From Acidobacteriota bacterium (GTDB taxonomy: Bacteria; Acidobacteriota; Terriglobia; Terriglobales; Acidobacteriaceae): a stretch of DNA of 10,053 bases. Position numbers and translations under genes: made by a program. A model generated the notes under the pieces. It saw nothing but the letters and a program-made list of their open reading frames with translations, was not told the DNA's origin and did no database searches. Position 1 is the first letter of the stretch. Each line of letters opens with the position of its first letter. Positions 1 to 7,137 of the stretch are shown one piece after another. The DNA lies in contig JAJZNH010000559.1 in assembly GCA_021811745.1 (NCBI GenBank), forward strand, positions 1 to 10,053, in the 5' to 3' direction.

Positions 1-282
1 AGTCCTCGCCACGCTGATCTTCTACTGGTCACCGGCCCCGTGTCCGTCAACATGGAAGAAGCGCTCAAGCGCACGTATGATGCAACTCCCGATCCCAAAT
101 TCGTTGTAGCCCTGGGAGACTGCGCCGACTGCGGCTGTGTCTTCGGCAGAAGCTACGCCAGCCGAGGCGGTGTCGCCAACCTAATCCCCGTGGACTATAC
201 TATCCTCGGCTGTCCCCCGGAGCCGGCCGCGATTCTGAAAGGCATCTTGCAAGTGGCTCGATCGAAGCATCGCGCTTCCTGA
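1..282 (+). CDS. NuoB/HyfI-like [4Fe-4S] subunit of a group 4 hydrogenase or complex I-like enzyme (3' part only)
   Basis: The reading frame is open from the first base, so the gene begins before the window. The visible 93 residues start with SPRHADLLLVTGPV, followed by NMEEALKRTY, a block typical of the 20-kDa NuoB/HycG/HyfI family. An internal GTG at 40 is not the real start. Family knowledge: this subunit carries the proximal [4Fe-4S] cluster that links the catalytic subunit to the electron chain at the membrane. Cluster-type cysteines are visible in GDCADCGCVF (codons at 121, 130 and 136) and in GCPPEP (codon at 211). IPVD before GCPP is also conserved. The protein ends soon after GCPP, as expected for the short form without a long C-terminal tail. 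It is probably the last gene of a hydrogenase operon, since a hairpin and an unrelated efflux operon follow. A true complex I NuoB is less likely, because the SPRHAD and GDCA style is closer to the Hyf/Hyc/Ech-type proteins. The N-terminal ligands lie outside the window. Confidence 0.85.
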   Translation, partial: SPRHADLLLVTGPVSVNMEEALKRTYDATPDPKFVVALGDCADCGCVFGRSYASRGGVANLIPVDYTILGCPPEPAAILKGILQVARSKHRAS

Positions 283-289
283 GTCCCGG

Positions 290-330
290 TTCAGCCGGTC
301 CATCCGAAAGATAGTTCGTGGTTGGCTGAA
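290..330 (+). terminator. Possible terminator hairpin after the hydrogenase-type gene
   Basis: TTCAGCC at 290-296 and GGCTGAA at 324-330 are a perfect 7-bp inverted repeat. Three G-U pairs extend the stem inward to 299/321. The loop contains a second small inverted repeat, CGAA at 305-308 with TTCG at 315-318. A TTTT run follows only at 342-345, about 11 bases past the stem, so this is not a canonical intrinsic terminator. It sits 7 bp after the stop codon at 282 and well before the efflux start at 453. That position suits a transcript end or a leader structure. Confidence 0.3.
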
Positions 331-452
331 AGATTGATCCGTTTTCATTCCTGCGGCATCTATCCTGAAGCTTCTACGCTGTGTTGTCTTTGGATTTGAG
401 GTTTCCGCGGCAGCCGGTCAATTGCTCCGCATCCCATTTACTGAGTTCATCA

Positions 453-1748
453 ATGCAGACTTTAAAACTCCTGCTCAGGATGCTCTGTCGTTGCGCCCCG
501 GCAGGCTTGGCCATTGCTTGCGCTGTTCAATCCGCTGCGCAGGCCCTTACGTGGGATCAGGTCAAGGCGAGGTTTGAGGCCAGCAATCCCGCGTTGAGGG
601 CCGATGCCGACAACATCGACGAGGCGCGGTCCGAGGAGATCACCGCATATCTGCGTCCCAACCCACAGTTCACGACGACCGTGGACGGAACGGAGATCGC
701 GCCCAACGATGGCTATTGGCAGCCGCTCACCGGAACATTTGTCGAGCCCGGCATCAATTATCTTCACGAACGCGATCACAAACGCGAGTTGCGCCTGACA
801 AGCGCTCAGGAAGGCACGAGAATCACCGAGTCAGAGCACGAGGACCTGAAGCGCAATCTGCAATTCGCGCTGCACACGGCCTTTGTACAGACGCTCGAAG
901 CCAAGGCCGTCGTCCACATGGCGCAAGACGACCTGTCTTACTATGACCACATCATCGCCATCAGCCGTGACCGCTTCAAGGCCGGCGATATTGGGCAGGT
1001 TGACCTCGATCGCATCGAGCTGCAACGAGTGCAATACGAAGCCGAGTTGCAGACGGCAATCGTCAACCTGCGTACCGCGAAGATTCAATTGCTGCAATTG
1101 ATGAATGACCGCACGCCAGTGGCGCAGTTCGACGTCACCGGCGCATTCGATTTCTCTGACACGCTTCAACCCCTTTCCGCCTACCGGCAGATTGCTCTGG
1201 CGAACCGGCCCGATCTGCAAGCCGCTCTGGAGACGATTCAGCAATCAAAGACCAATCACAAGCTGGCTGTCGCAAACGGTTCCACCGACCCGACCGTCGG
1301 CGCATGGTACACGTGGAATCCGTCAGTCAATAATCCTCACCCCATCGACATGTCAACCGTGGGCTTCAACGTCAGCGTTCCTCTGCGCATCTTCGACCGC
1401 AATCAAGGCGAAAAGCAGCGCACGCAGATTGACATCGACCGCAGCCTCCAGGTCAGCGAGGCGGTGCGCGCGCAAGTCTTCTCCGATGTGGATACGGCGT
1501 ACGCCGAGGTTGAGAGCAACATCGACCTTCTCAAGCCTTACAAGGCGCAATACAACGCGCAGGCGCTGCGCGTGCGTGACACGGTGAGCTACGCCTACTT
1601 CCACGGTGGTGCTTCTTTGATGGATTTTCTCAACGCGCAGAGCGACTACCGCCAGGTGCAGTTGGCCTACGTGCAACTGATCGGCGCTTACCTGACGGCC
1701 GCGGGCCAGCTCAATCTCGCCGTCGGGCGTGAGGTGATCAAGGAATGA
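453..1748 (+). CDS. Outer-membrane efflux channel (TolC/CzcC-type OMF) of the tripartite pump
   Basis: A 431-residue outer-membrane factor that should form the trimeric exit duct for the RND pump encoded two genes downstream. I start it at ATG 453, not at the in-frame GTG 381. From 453 the protein opens with a normal signal peptide: basic residues at 5, 9 and 13, a hydrophobic stretch, and a predicted signal peptidase I site after AQA at 29-31, before LTW. The 381 start would add 24 polar residues in front. A weak GAG lies 7 bases before 453. ATG 480 is another possible start. The mature protein has the two repeated long-helix regions of the OEP fold, rich in Q, A, L and R (for example YDHIIAISRDRFKAGDIGQVDLDRIELQ, given here only as landmarks: FKAGDIG and DLDRIELQ), and a late YFHGGASLMDFLNAQSDYR block typical of CzcC-like proteins (landmark: GASLMDFLNAQ). 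The stop codon overlaps the next start as ATGA at 1745-1748, so translation is probably coupled. Substrate specificity cannot be read from this subunit. Confidence 0.9.
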   Translation: MQTLKLLLRMLCRCAPAGLAIACAVQSAAQALTWDQVKARFEASNPALRADADNIDEARSEEITAYLRPNPQFTTTVDGTEIAPNDGYWQPLTGTFVEPGINYLHERDHKRELRLTSAQEGTRITESEHEDLKRNLQFALHTAFVQTLEAKAVVHMAQDDLSYYDHIIAISRDRFKAGDIGQVDLDRIELQRVQYEAELQTAIVNLRTAKIQLLQLMNDRTPVAQFDVTGAFDFSDTLQPLSAYRQIALANRPDLQAALETIQQSKTNHKLAVANGSTDPTVGAWYTWNPSVNNPHPIDMSTVGFNVSVPLRIFDRNQGEKQRTQIDIDRSLQVSEAVRAQVFSDVDTAYAEVESNIDLLKPYKAQYNAQALRVRDTVSYAYFHGGASLMDFLNAQSDYRQVQLAYVQLIGAYLTAAGQLNLAVGREVIKE

Positions 1749-2881
1749 ATCGACAAATTACGATGATCGCCGGCTGTCTTTTGGCATGCCTTTCGCTGGC
1801 GGCCTGCGGGAAAAAATTCGATCCTGCCTCGGGTGCGGCTCCGGCTCCCAAGGTGGTGGAGGTAGGAAACGAGGATATGGTTACGATTGAGCATCCCGAC
1901 GAGTTTCCCCTGTTGACCGCCGGCAGGATCGAGGCCCCGCACCGGCTCAGCGTCACCGGATCGGTATTTCCTGACATCAATCGGGAAATCCCGGTCATCT
2001 CCCTCGCTAGCGGCCGCGTGGTAGATGTTCGCGTAACCCTGGATCAGGACGTAACCAAAGGCCAGCTCCTGATGAAGGTTCAGAGCCCTGACGTCATCAA
2101 CGCCTTTGACACCTACCTGAAGGCCGTAAACGACGAGCAGATGGCGAACAAGGCGTATATGCGCACAAAGGATCTCTACGCGCATGGGGCCATATCGCAG
2201 GCCATGGTGGAGCAGGCAAAGGATGGGGAGGACGACGCGAAGGCCGACCTCGACGCGGCAAACCATGAACTCAGCACGCTGGGGATCGATAAACAGCATC
2301 CCTCAGACATCGTGAACATCTACGCGCCGATCTCTGGCGTGATTGTAGCGCAGAACGTAACCAATGCCGCTGCGGCGGGCGTAACCTACTCCGGTTCAGC
2401 GACAGCCTTCACCATTGCCGACCTCTCGCGCGTTTGGGTGATCTGCGATGTATATGAAAACGATCTGCCGATGGTCAAGTTGGGACAGGAGGCTAGGATC
2501 ACCTTGAGCGCCTATCCCGGCAAAGTCCTCACGGGCCGGGTGAGCGACATCGGGCCCGTGCTTGATCCAACAATTCGTACCGCCAAAGTCCGCATCGAGG
2601 TGCCAAATCCAGGCATGCTGCGGCTGGGCATGTTCGTGACCGCAACGCTGATCGGGCGGACGAAGGAACTTCACGCTACAGTGCCGGCCGATGCCATTCT
2701 TCACCTGCACGACCGAGACTGGGTCTATGTTCCTGCGGGCAGGGAGCACTTCCGGCGCATCCCTGTCCTAACCGGCAACATGCTGCCCGGCAATCAACAG
2801 GAAATCCTCTCGGGAATCGCTCCAGGCCAGCAGGTGGTGAAAAGCGTCCTGCAACTGGAGGCGGTGTTGGAGGCGCAATGA
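1745..2881 (+). CDS. RND efflux periplasmic adaptor lipoprotein (CzcB/HlyD-type membrane fusion protein)
   Basis: A 378-residue membrane fusion protein that should bridge the inner-membrane pump and the outer-membrane channel. It begins with a type II signal peptide: Arg at 3, a hydrophobic core, and the lipobox L-A-A-C with the lipidated Cys at 21, followed by GKK. The domain order fits the family: a first lipoyl/barrel-sandwich half around residues 80-115 (LASGRVVDVRV, then GQLLMKVQSPDV); a short alpha-hairpin around 118-186; the second half around 195-225 (IYAPISGVIV); then a beta-barrel (VWVICDVYENDLPMVKLGQ, landmark VYENDL) and a C-terminal membrane-proximal domain. The start ATG overlaps the previous stop by 4 bases, with GAGG at 1731-1734 upstream. 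Its own stop overlaps the pump start in the same way at 2878-2881. No Met- or His-rich N-terminal metal-binding stretch of the CusB type is visible. Function as an adaptor is secure by family and context; the metal is not. Confidence 0.92.
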   Translation: MNRQITMIAGCLLACLSLAACGKKFDPASGAAPAPKVVEVGNEDMVTIEHPDEFPLLTAGRIEAPHRLSVTGSVFPDINREIPVISLASGRVVDVRVTLDQDVTKGQLLMKVQSPDVINAFDTYLKAVNDEQMANKAYMRTKDLYAHGAISQAMVEQAKDGEDDAKADLDAANHELSTLGIDKQHPSDIVNIYAPISGVIVAQNVTNAAAAGVTYSGSATAFTIADLSRVWVICDVYENDLPMVKLGQEARITLSAYPGKVLTGRVSDIGPVLDPTIRTAKVRIEVPNPGMLRLGMFVTATLIGRTKELHATVPADAILHLHDRDWVYVPAGREHFRRIPVLTGNMLPGNQQEILSGIAPGQQVVKSVLQLEAVLEAQ

Positions 2882-5800
2882 TCCGCCGGCTCGTCGACTT
2901 TGCCCTTCAAAATAAATTTCTGGTGCTGGCGTTCGGCATTCTGCTCTTTGCCTGGGGCATCGTCTCCTTTCACCGGCTGCCCGTAGAGGCCTATCCCGAT
3001 GTAGCCAACAACTACGTGGACGTCATCGCGCAGTGGCCAGGCATCTCCGCCGAACAGATTGAGCAGCAGGTCACCATTCCCATCGAGACGATCATGAACG
3101 GCGTTCCCGGAGTCGCGCATGTCCGCTCGTGGTCTCTCTTCGGTCTCTCGACAGTGGAACTGGTCTTTGGCGATGAGACAACCGACTTCGAAAATCGCGA
3201 GCGTGTTCTGGAAAGACTCTCCCAGGTGAGCCTGCCGCCGGGCGTTATACCGCAGATGGGAACCGACTGGAGCCCTGTCGGCCAGATTTACTTCTACACT
3301 CTGCGAAGCACTAACCCGGAGTACGACGTGATGAATCTCAAATCACTCGATACCTGGGTGGTCCAGAAGTACCTCAAATCCGTTCCCGGCATTGTCGACA
3401 CAAATCCCTTTGGCGGTCCAACTCGCGAATATCAGGTGCGGCTCGATCCCGACAAACTGGTCGATTACGGATTGAGCCTCGCGCAGGTGGAGCAGGCGCT
3501 GAGCAACAACAATGCCAATGGCGGAGGCAGCTTCATTCAGGCCGGCGAACAGCAGATGAATGTGCGTGAAGTCGGCCTGGTGCGCACGATTCAGGACATC
3601 GGCAATACGGTTGTAACCGAGAAGGGCGGTACGCCGATCCGCATTCAAGACCTGGGCGTAGTCGAGCAGGGACCTATGATCCGGCTCGGCCAGTTCGGCT
3701 ACACCTACCGCCGCAAAGATGAAAAGCTAGCCGACAGCGACGATGTGGTATCAGGCATCCTGTGCCTGCAAAAAGGCGCGGACGCGCAACCAGTGCTCGA
3801 CGCCGTCCACAGATTGGTGAAGGACCTGAACAGACAGATCCTTCCCAACGGCGTAACTATCCATCCCTTTATCGACCGCAGCGATCTGCTTCATTTCACC
3901 ACGCACACCGTGCTGCATAACCTGAGCGAAGGCATCATCCTCGTGGTGGTCGTTCTGCTGTCGCTGCTGGGCAATATACGCGGCGCGCTGATCGTTGCGC
4001 TCACAATTCCCTTCTCGCTGCTTTTCGCGGCCATCTGCCTGGACTTGAAACACATTCCGGCCAATCTGTTATCTCTGGGCGCTCTGGACTTCGGAATGGT
4101 CGTAGACGGCGCTGTTGTCATGGTGGAGAATATCGTTCGCCACCTGGCCCGTCATGAAGACAATGCACAGTCGATGCAGCAGCGCATTTCGGAAGCCGCG
4201 CATGAAGTGCAGCGGCCGGTCTTCTACGCAATCGCCATCATTATCACTGCGTACCTGCCCATCTTCACGCTTCAGGCCGTGGAAGGCCGCCTCTTTCACC
4301 CCATGGCGTGGACAGTGGCATTCGCGCTGCTGGGCGCGCTACTCTTTTCCATTATCCTCGCGCCAGTCCTTTCCACTTTCGCATTCAGCAAGGGGGCTAA
4401 GGAGTGGAAGAACCCGGTGATGGAGTATATTCGCGAACATTACCGGCGCGGCGTCCGCTGGGCGATTCATCATCACAGGATCATGATTGGAATTGGAGTG
4501 ACTGGCCTCGCGCTTGGAGTCTATCTCGCCCTTAGCGGTGTGATTGGTTCAGAATTTCTGCCGCACCTCGATGAAGGCGCGCTCTGGGTGCGCGGCGATC
4601 TGGATCAAAGCGTGGGGCCAACGGAGAGTATCTCCGTCGCCAACCAGGCAAGGCTCATTCTTTGTTCCTTCCCCGAGACCACGGAGTGCACCAGCCAGGT
4701 TGGACGCCCCGACGACGGAACTGACCATACTGGCTTTTTTAATACCGAGTTCTTTGTAGGCCTGAAACCCAAGGATGAGTGGCGCCCCGTCTTCCGCGGC
4801 AGTAAGGACAATCTGATCGCGGCCATGAACTACCAGTTGCACAAGAAGTTCCCGACGGTCATCTGGGGATTCTCGCAGCCGATCGAAGACAACATGGAAG
4901 AGGCGGTCAGCGGTGTCAAAGGTGAGTTGGCCACCAAGATTTACGGCGATGACCTGCATAAACTTGAGGATATAGCCGACCAGGTCGCCTCCGTGATGAG
5001 CGGCGTGCCTGGGATCAAAGACCTTGGAGTGCTGCAGGTCACGGGTCAACCAGACCTTGATATTCAGGTGGACCGTGCGAAGGCGGCACGCTGGGGCATC
5101 AACATCGCTGACGTGCAGGACGCCGTGCAGACTGCCGTGGGAGGCACCGCCCTGACCCAGGTACTCAAAGGCGAACAGGTGTACAACCTGACGCTGCGCT
5201 ATCTCCCGAAGTATCGCGATACCCGCGAAGCCATCGAAAATATCAGGTTGCTGGCGCCGAGCGGCGAGCGCGTCTCCCTTGCGCAACTCTGCGACATCCG
5301 CGAAACCGACGAAGGCTCTGAAATCTATCGGGAAAACAACCAGCGCTACGTTGCAATTAAGTACAGTGTGCGCGGACGCGCGCTTGGTGACGCCGTCCGC
5401 CAGGCCATTCAGAAGGTGGATGCGCAGATTAAGCTGCCGCGCGGATATCACATCAGTTGGGAAGGCGAGTATCAGAGCGAGGTGCGGGCGGAAAAGCGAA
5501 TGGCCGTGATCGTGCCGCTGACCGTGCTTCTGATCTTCATCATCCTTTACTCGATGTACAAATCCCTGAAGTGGGCGATCCTGATTCTTGCCACCGTGGC
5601 TATGGCCAGTATTGGCGGGCTGCTCGTGCTTCTGATCACGGGTACCAACTTCAGCGTCTCGTCCGAGGTCGGCTTTCTCGCCCTGTTCGGTGTCTCCGTC
5701 CAGACGGGCGTCATCATGCTCGAGTACATCAATCAGCTCCGCTCCCGCGGACGGTCCATTGAAGATGCCGCCGTCGAAGGAGCGGTTATGCGGCTGCGTC

Positions 5801-6015
5801 CCATCATGATGACCATGCTTGTAGCCACTCTGGGACTGCTGCCGGCCGCCATGTCCCATGGGATCGGCTCCGATTCCCAACGTCCCTTCGCCATCGTCAT
5901 TGTCGGCGGCCTGGTCACCGATCTGGCGATGAGCATTTTCCTGCTTCCCACGCTCTACGTCTGGATCGCGCGAGAAAAGGATATCCTTCCGGCGCCTGAA
6001 ATGTTTGAAAGCTAG
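2878..6015 (+). CDS. czcA: HME-RND heavy-metal efflux pump, CzcA/CusA family
   Basis: A full-length 1045-residue inner-membrane RND proton antiporter of the heavy-metal efflux group. The N-terminus has the usual first membrane helix (about 12-31) and then the PVEAYPDV landmark. The TM4 proton-relay motif reads DFGMVVDGAVVMVEN at 404-418, giving D404, D410 and E417, which match the charged residues known from CzcA. A periplasmic loop separates TM1 from the TM2 region near 347. TM7 lies near 535-558 with EFLPHLDEGALW after it. A second large loop runs to about 873, and a second membrane bundle follows to about 1035. Twelve helices are inferred. In the second loop, EEAVSGVKGE and KIYGDD resemble CzcA-type proteins. 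The positions that align by eye with CusA Met573 and Met672 are Glu and Ala, so Co/Zn/Cd/Ni-type export is more likely than Cu/Ag. A strong GGAGG at 2869-2873 lies 4 bases before the ATG, and the start overlaps the adaptor stop. The exact metal is an inference. Confidence 0.93.
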   Translation: MIRRLVDFALQNKFLVLAFGILLFAWGIVSFHRLPVEAYPDVANNYVDVIAQWPGISAEQIEQQVTIPIETIMNGVPGVAHVRSWSLFGLSTVELVFGDETTDFENRERVLERLSQVSLPPGVIPQMGTDWSPVGQIYFYTLRSTNPEYDVMNLKSLDTWVVQKYLKSVPGIVDTNPFGGPTREYQVRLDPDKLVDYGLSLAQVEQALSNNNANGGGSFIQAGEQQMNVREVGLVRTIQDIGNTVVTEKGGTPIRIQDLGVVEQGPMIRLGQFGYTYRRKDEKLADSDDVVSGILCLQKGADAQPVLDAVHRLVKDLNRQILPNGVTIHPFIDRSDLLHFTTHTVLHNLSEGIILVVVVLLSLLGNIRGALIVALTIPFSLLFAAICLDLKHIPANLLSLGALDFGMVVDGAVVMVENIVRHLARHEDNAQSMQQRISEAAHEVQRPVFYAIAIIITAYLPIFTLQAVEGRLFHPMAWTVAFALLGALLFSIILAPVLSTFAFSKGAKEWKNPVMEYIREHYRRGVRWAIHHHRIMIGIGVTGLALGVYLALSGVIGSEFLPHLDEGALWVRGDLDQSVGPTESISVANQARLILCSFPETTECTSQVGRPDDGTDHTGFFNTEFFVGLKPKDEWRPVFRGSKDNLIAAMNYQLHKKFPTVIWGFSQPIEDNMEEAVSGVKGELATKIYGDDLHKLEDIADQVASVMSGVPGIKDLGVLQVTGQPDLDIQVDRAKAARWGINIADVQDAVQTAVGGTALTQVLKGEQVYNLTLRYLPKYRDTREAIENIRLLAPSGERVSLAQLCDIRETDEGSEIYRENNQRYVAIKYSVRGRALGDAVRQAIQKVDAQIKLPRGYHISWEGEYQSEVRAEKRMAVIVPLTVLLIFIILYSMYKSLKWAILILATVAMASIGGLLVLLITGTNFSVSSEVGFLALFGVSVQTGVIMLEYINQLRSRGRSIEDAAVEGAVMRLRPIMMTMLVATLGLLPAAMSHGIGSDSQRPFAIVIVGGLVTDLAMSIFLLPTLYVWIAREKDILPAPEMFES

Positions 6016-6090
6016 TGCCTACTAACACTACCAGAGCGAACGTCCCGGCAGTGCGAACAAGCCCTGGCCGCTGGACAAACCTGACCCGCC

Positions 6091-6109
6091 CGGGATGCAA
6101 TCGATCCCG
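6091..6109. terminator. Small hairpin between convergent pump and regulator genes
   Basis: CGGGAT at 6091-6096 and ATCCCG at 6104-6109 form a perfect 6-bp stem with a 7-base loop. It lies in the 139-bp gap between the pump stop at 6015 and the regulator stop at 6155, where transcripts from both sides must end. No T-run follows on either strand, so Rho-independent termination is doubtful. Nothing else recognisable is in this gap. Confidence 0.25.
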
Positions 6110-6154
6110 TATGTATGGCACTGCAGCGACGCGCATCCGGGAGGATACAGCAAT

Positions 6155-6817
6155 TCACTCCGCATCTTCGGCGAGCCAGTCGTGAGAATGATGTTCAATG
6201 GCGAGCCGGACCAACTGGCTGCGGGTTCTGACACCCGTTTTACCGAAGAGCTGCTGCAACGCCGCTTTAACAGAGCTCTCTGAAAGATGCAGTGCGGCGC
6301 CGATTGTCTTGTTGCTCTCGCCTTCGAGAACCCCCTTGAGCACCGCCCTTTCGCGTTCACTAAGCGAAGGCGCATTATGTCTGCGCTTCACGCTCTGCAT
6401 GGCGTCAATCACCGGACGAACTGCTCGGGGATCGAGCCACATCTCCCCTTCCATGACTATGCGGATCGCTTCGGCCAATTGGCCCGGAGGACTCCGCTTC
6501 AGGAAAATGCCAGAGGCTCCGGCTTCGATCACTTGAAGCATCGCGGCGCTGCTCATGCCGGCCGTCACCATCAGCACACGGGGGCGGCGAATCTCGTTTT
6601 TAAGCGTCGATAGAAGTTGTGTACTCTGTTCCGCGCCCAGGTCAAAATCAAGCAGCACCAGGTCAACCTGTTCCTTGTCCAGCGCCTCCAGCGCTTCCTT
6701 TACATGAGCACAGCTCCTGACAATCTGAAACCCCGGTTCCGCAGCGAGAAGTCGGACTAAGCCCTCGCGGAAGAGGCTGTGGTCATCGACGATTAAAAGA
6801 CGAGTCTCTCCGCTCAT
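6155..6817 (-). CDS. NarL/FixJ-type response regulator (REC + LuxR HTH)
   Basis: A 220-residue DNA-binding response regulator, normal length for the NarL group. I start it at the ATG whose complement is at 6815-6817 (MSGETRLLIVDDH), because the receiver fold begins at once there. The frame is open for 41 further codons upstream to 6940, but these are polar and unlike the family. The receiver domain (about 5-125) has acidic residues D11 and D12, phosphoacceptor D57 in LLDFDLG, T85 in VTAG, and K107 in FLKRS. The effector domain (about 148-208) has LSERERAVLKGVLEGESNK and a recognition helix around SESSVKAAL, as in LuxR-type HTH regulators. The ribosome site is weak: GAGG lies 12 bases before the start. 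It is transcribed divergently from the histidine kinase at 7138 and convergently with the efflux pump. The kinase is its probable partner by proximity. Targets are unknown; the efflux operon and the cytochrome operon are candidates. Confidence 0.93.
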   Translation of the reverse strand: MSGETRLLIVDDHSLFREGLVRLLAAEPGFQIVRSCAHVKEALEALDKEQVDLVLLDFDLGAEQSTQLLSTLKNEIRRPRVLMVTAGMSSAAMLQVIEAGASGIFLKRSPPGQLAEAIRIVMEGEMWLDPRAVRPVIDAMQSVKRRHNAPSLSERERAVLKGVLEGESNKTIGAALHLSESSVKAALQQLFGKTGVRTRSQLVRLAIEHHSHDWLAEDAE

Positions 6818-7137
6818 CGGGTTTCGCTGCCTCGCCTTGGAACAATTTGCATATCCTGATTCACGACTCTGCTGCCCGCTTTCTATGAATCCTCTAAGCG
6901 CTGCCTCAGCCCGCCGGCCGAAGAACCGCGGTCCTGGCAAGCGTCAACCTGCGCCGCTACTTCCGCATCATAAACCGGGAGGCATGACGAGGTGAACAGC
7001 ATAGAGGCGCTTGTCTGTACGCATCTCTGAGGCCAATCTTTCGGTCACTTGCGGCCTATCTTCTGGCCTTTCTGTAAACTGCCGCAGGGACCGCGCAATA
7101 ATAAATAGACGCGAGTACTTCTATCGAGGCCTGGGAT
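6818..7137. other. 320-bp divergent intergenic region between regulator and kinase
   Basis: This gap should hold the promoters of both the regulator (- strand) and the kinase (+ strand). The only promoter-like sign I can point to is an AT-rich AATAATAAAT at 7098-7107, about 30 bases before the kinase ATG, which could serve as a -10 region; no good -35 lies at the right distance. GAGG at 7126-7129 is a plausible ribosome site, 8 bases before ATG 7138. GGCC recurs three times between about 7031 and 7078, which may be chance in GC-rich DNA. No convincing ORF, RNA gene or palindromic operator was seen. Confidence 0.35.

Noticed and set aside
334..366. TTGATC (334-339) and TATCCT (361-366) as a promoter for the efflux operon
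   Set aside because: The 21-base spacing is too long for a normal sigma-70 promoter and both hexamers are imperfect.
381..452. Upstream GTG extension of the outer-membrane channel gene
   Set aside because: It adds 24 polar residues before a complete signal peptide that begins at ATG 453.
1688..2299. 203-codon open frame antisense to the adaptor gene
   Set aside because: The sense strand encodes a well-supported lipoprotein adaptor; the antisense product has no recognisable motif or signal.
4549..5880. Open reading frame of 443 codons antisense to the RND pump
   Set aside because: It lies wholly inside the conserved pump gene on the opposite strand, is rich in His, Asp and Gly without domain character, and is explained by codon bias of the sense gene.
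6095..6283. Possible 62-codon small gene on the + strand after the pump
   Set aside because: Most of it is antisense to the well-supported end of the response regulator, and I see no ribosome site or known motif.
6818..6940. 41-codon N-terminal extension of the response regulator
   Set aside because: The receiver fold starts right after the ATG at 6817; the extension is basic, polar and atypical of the NarL family.
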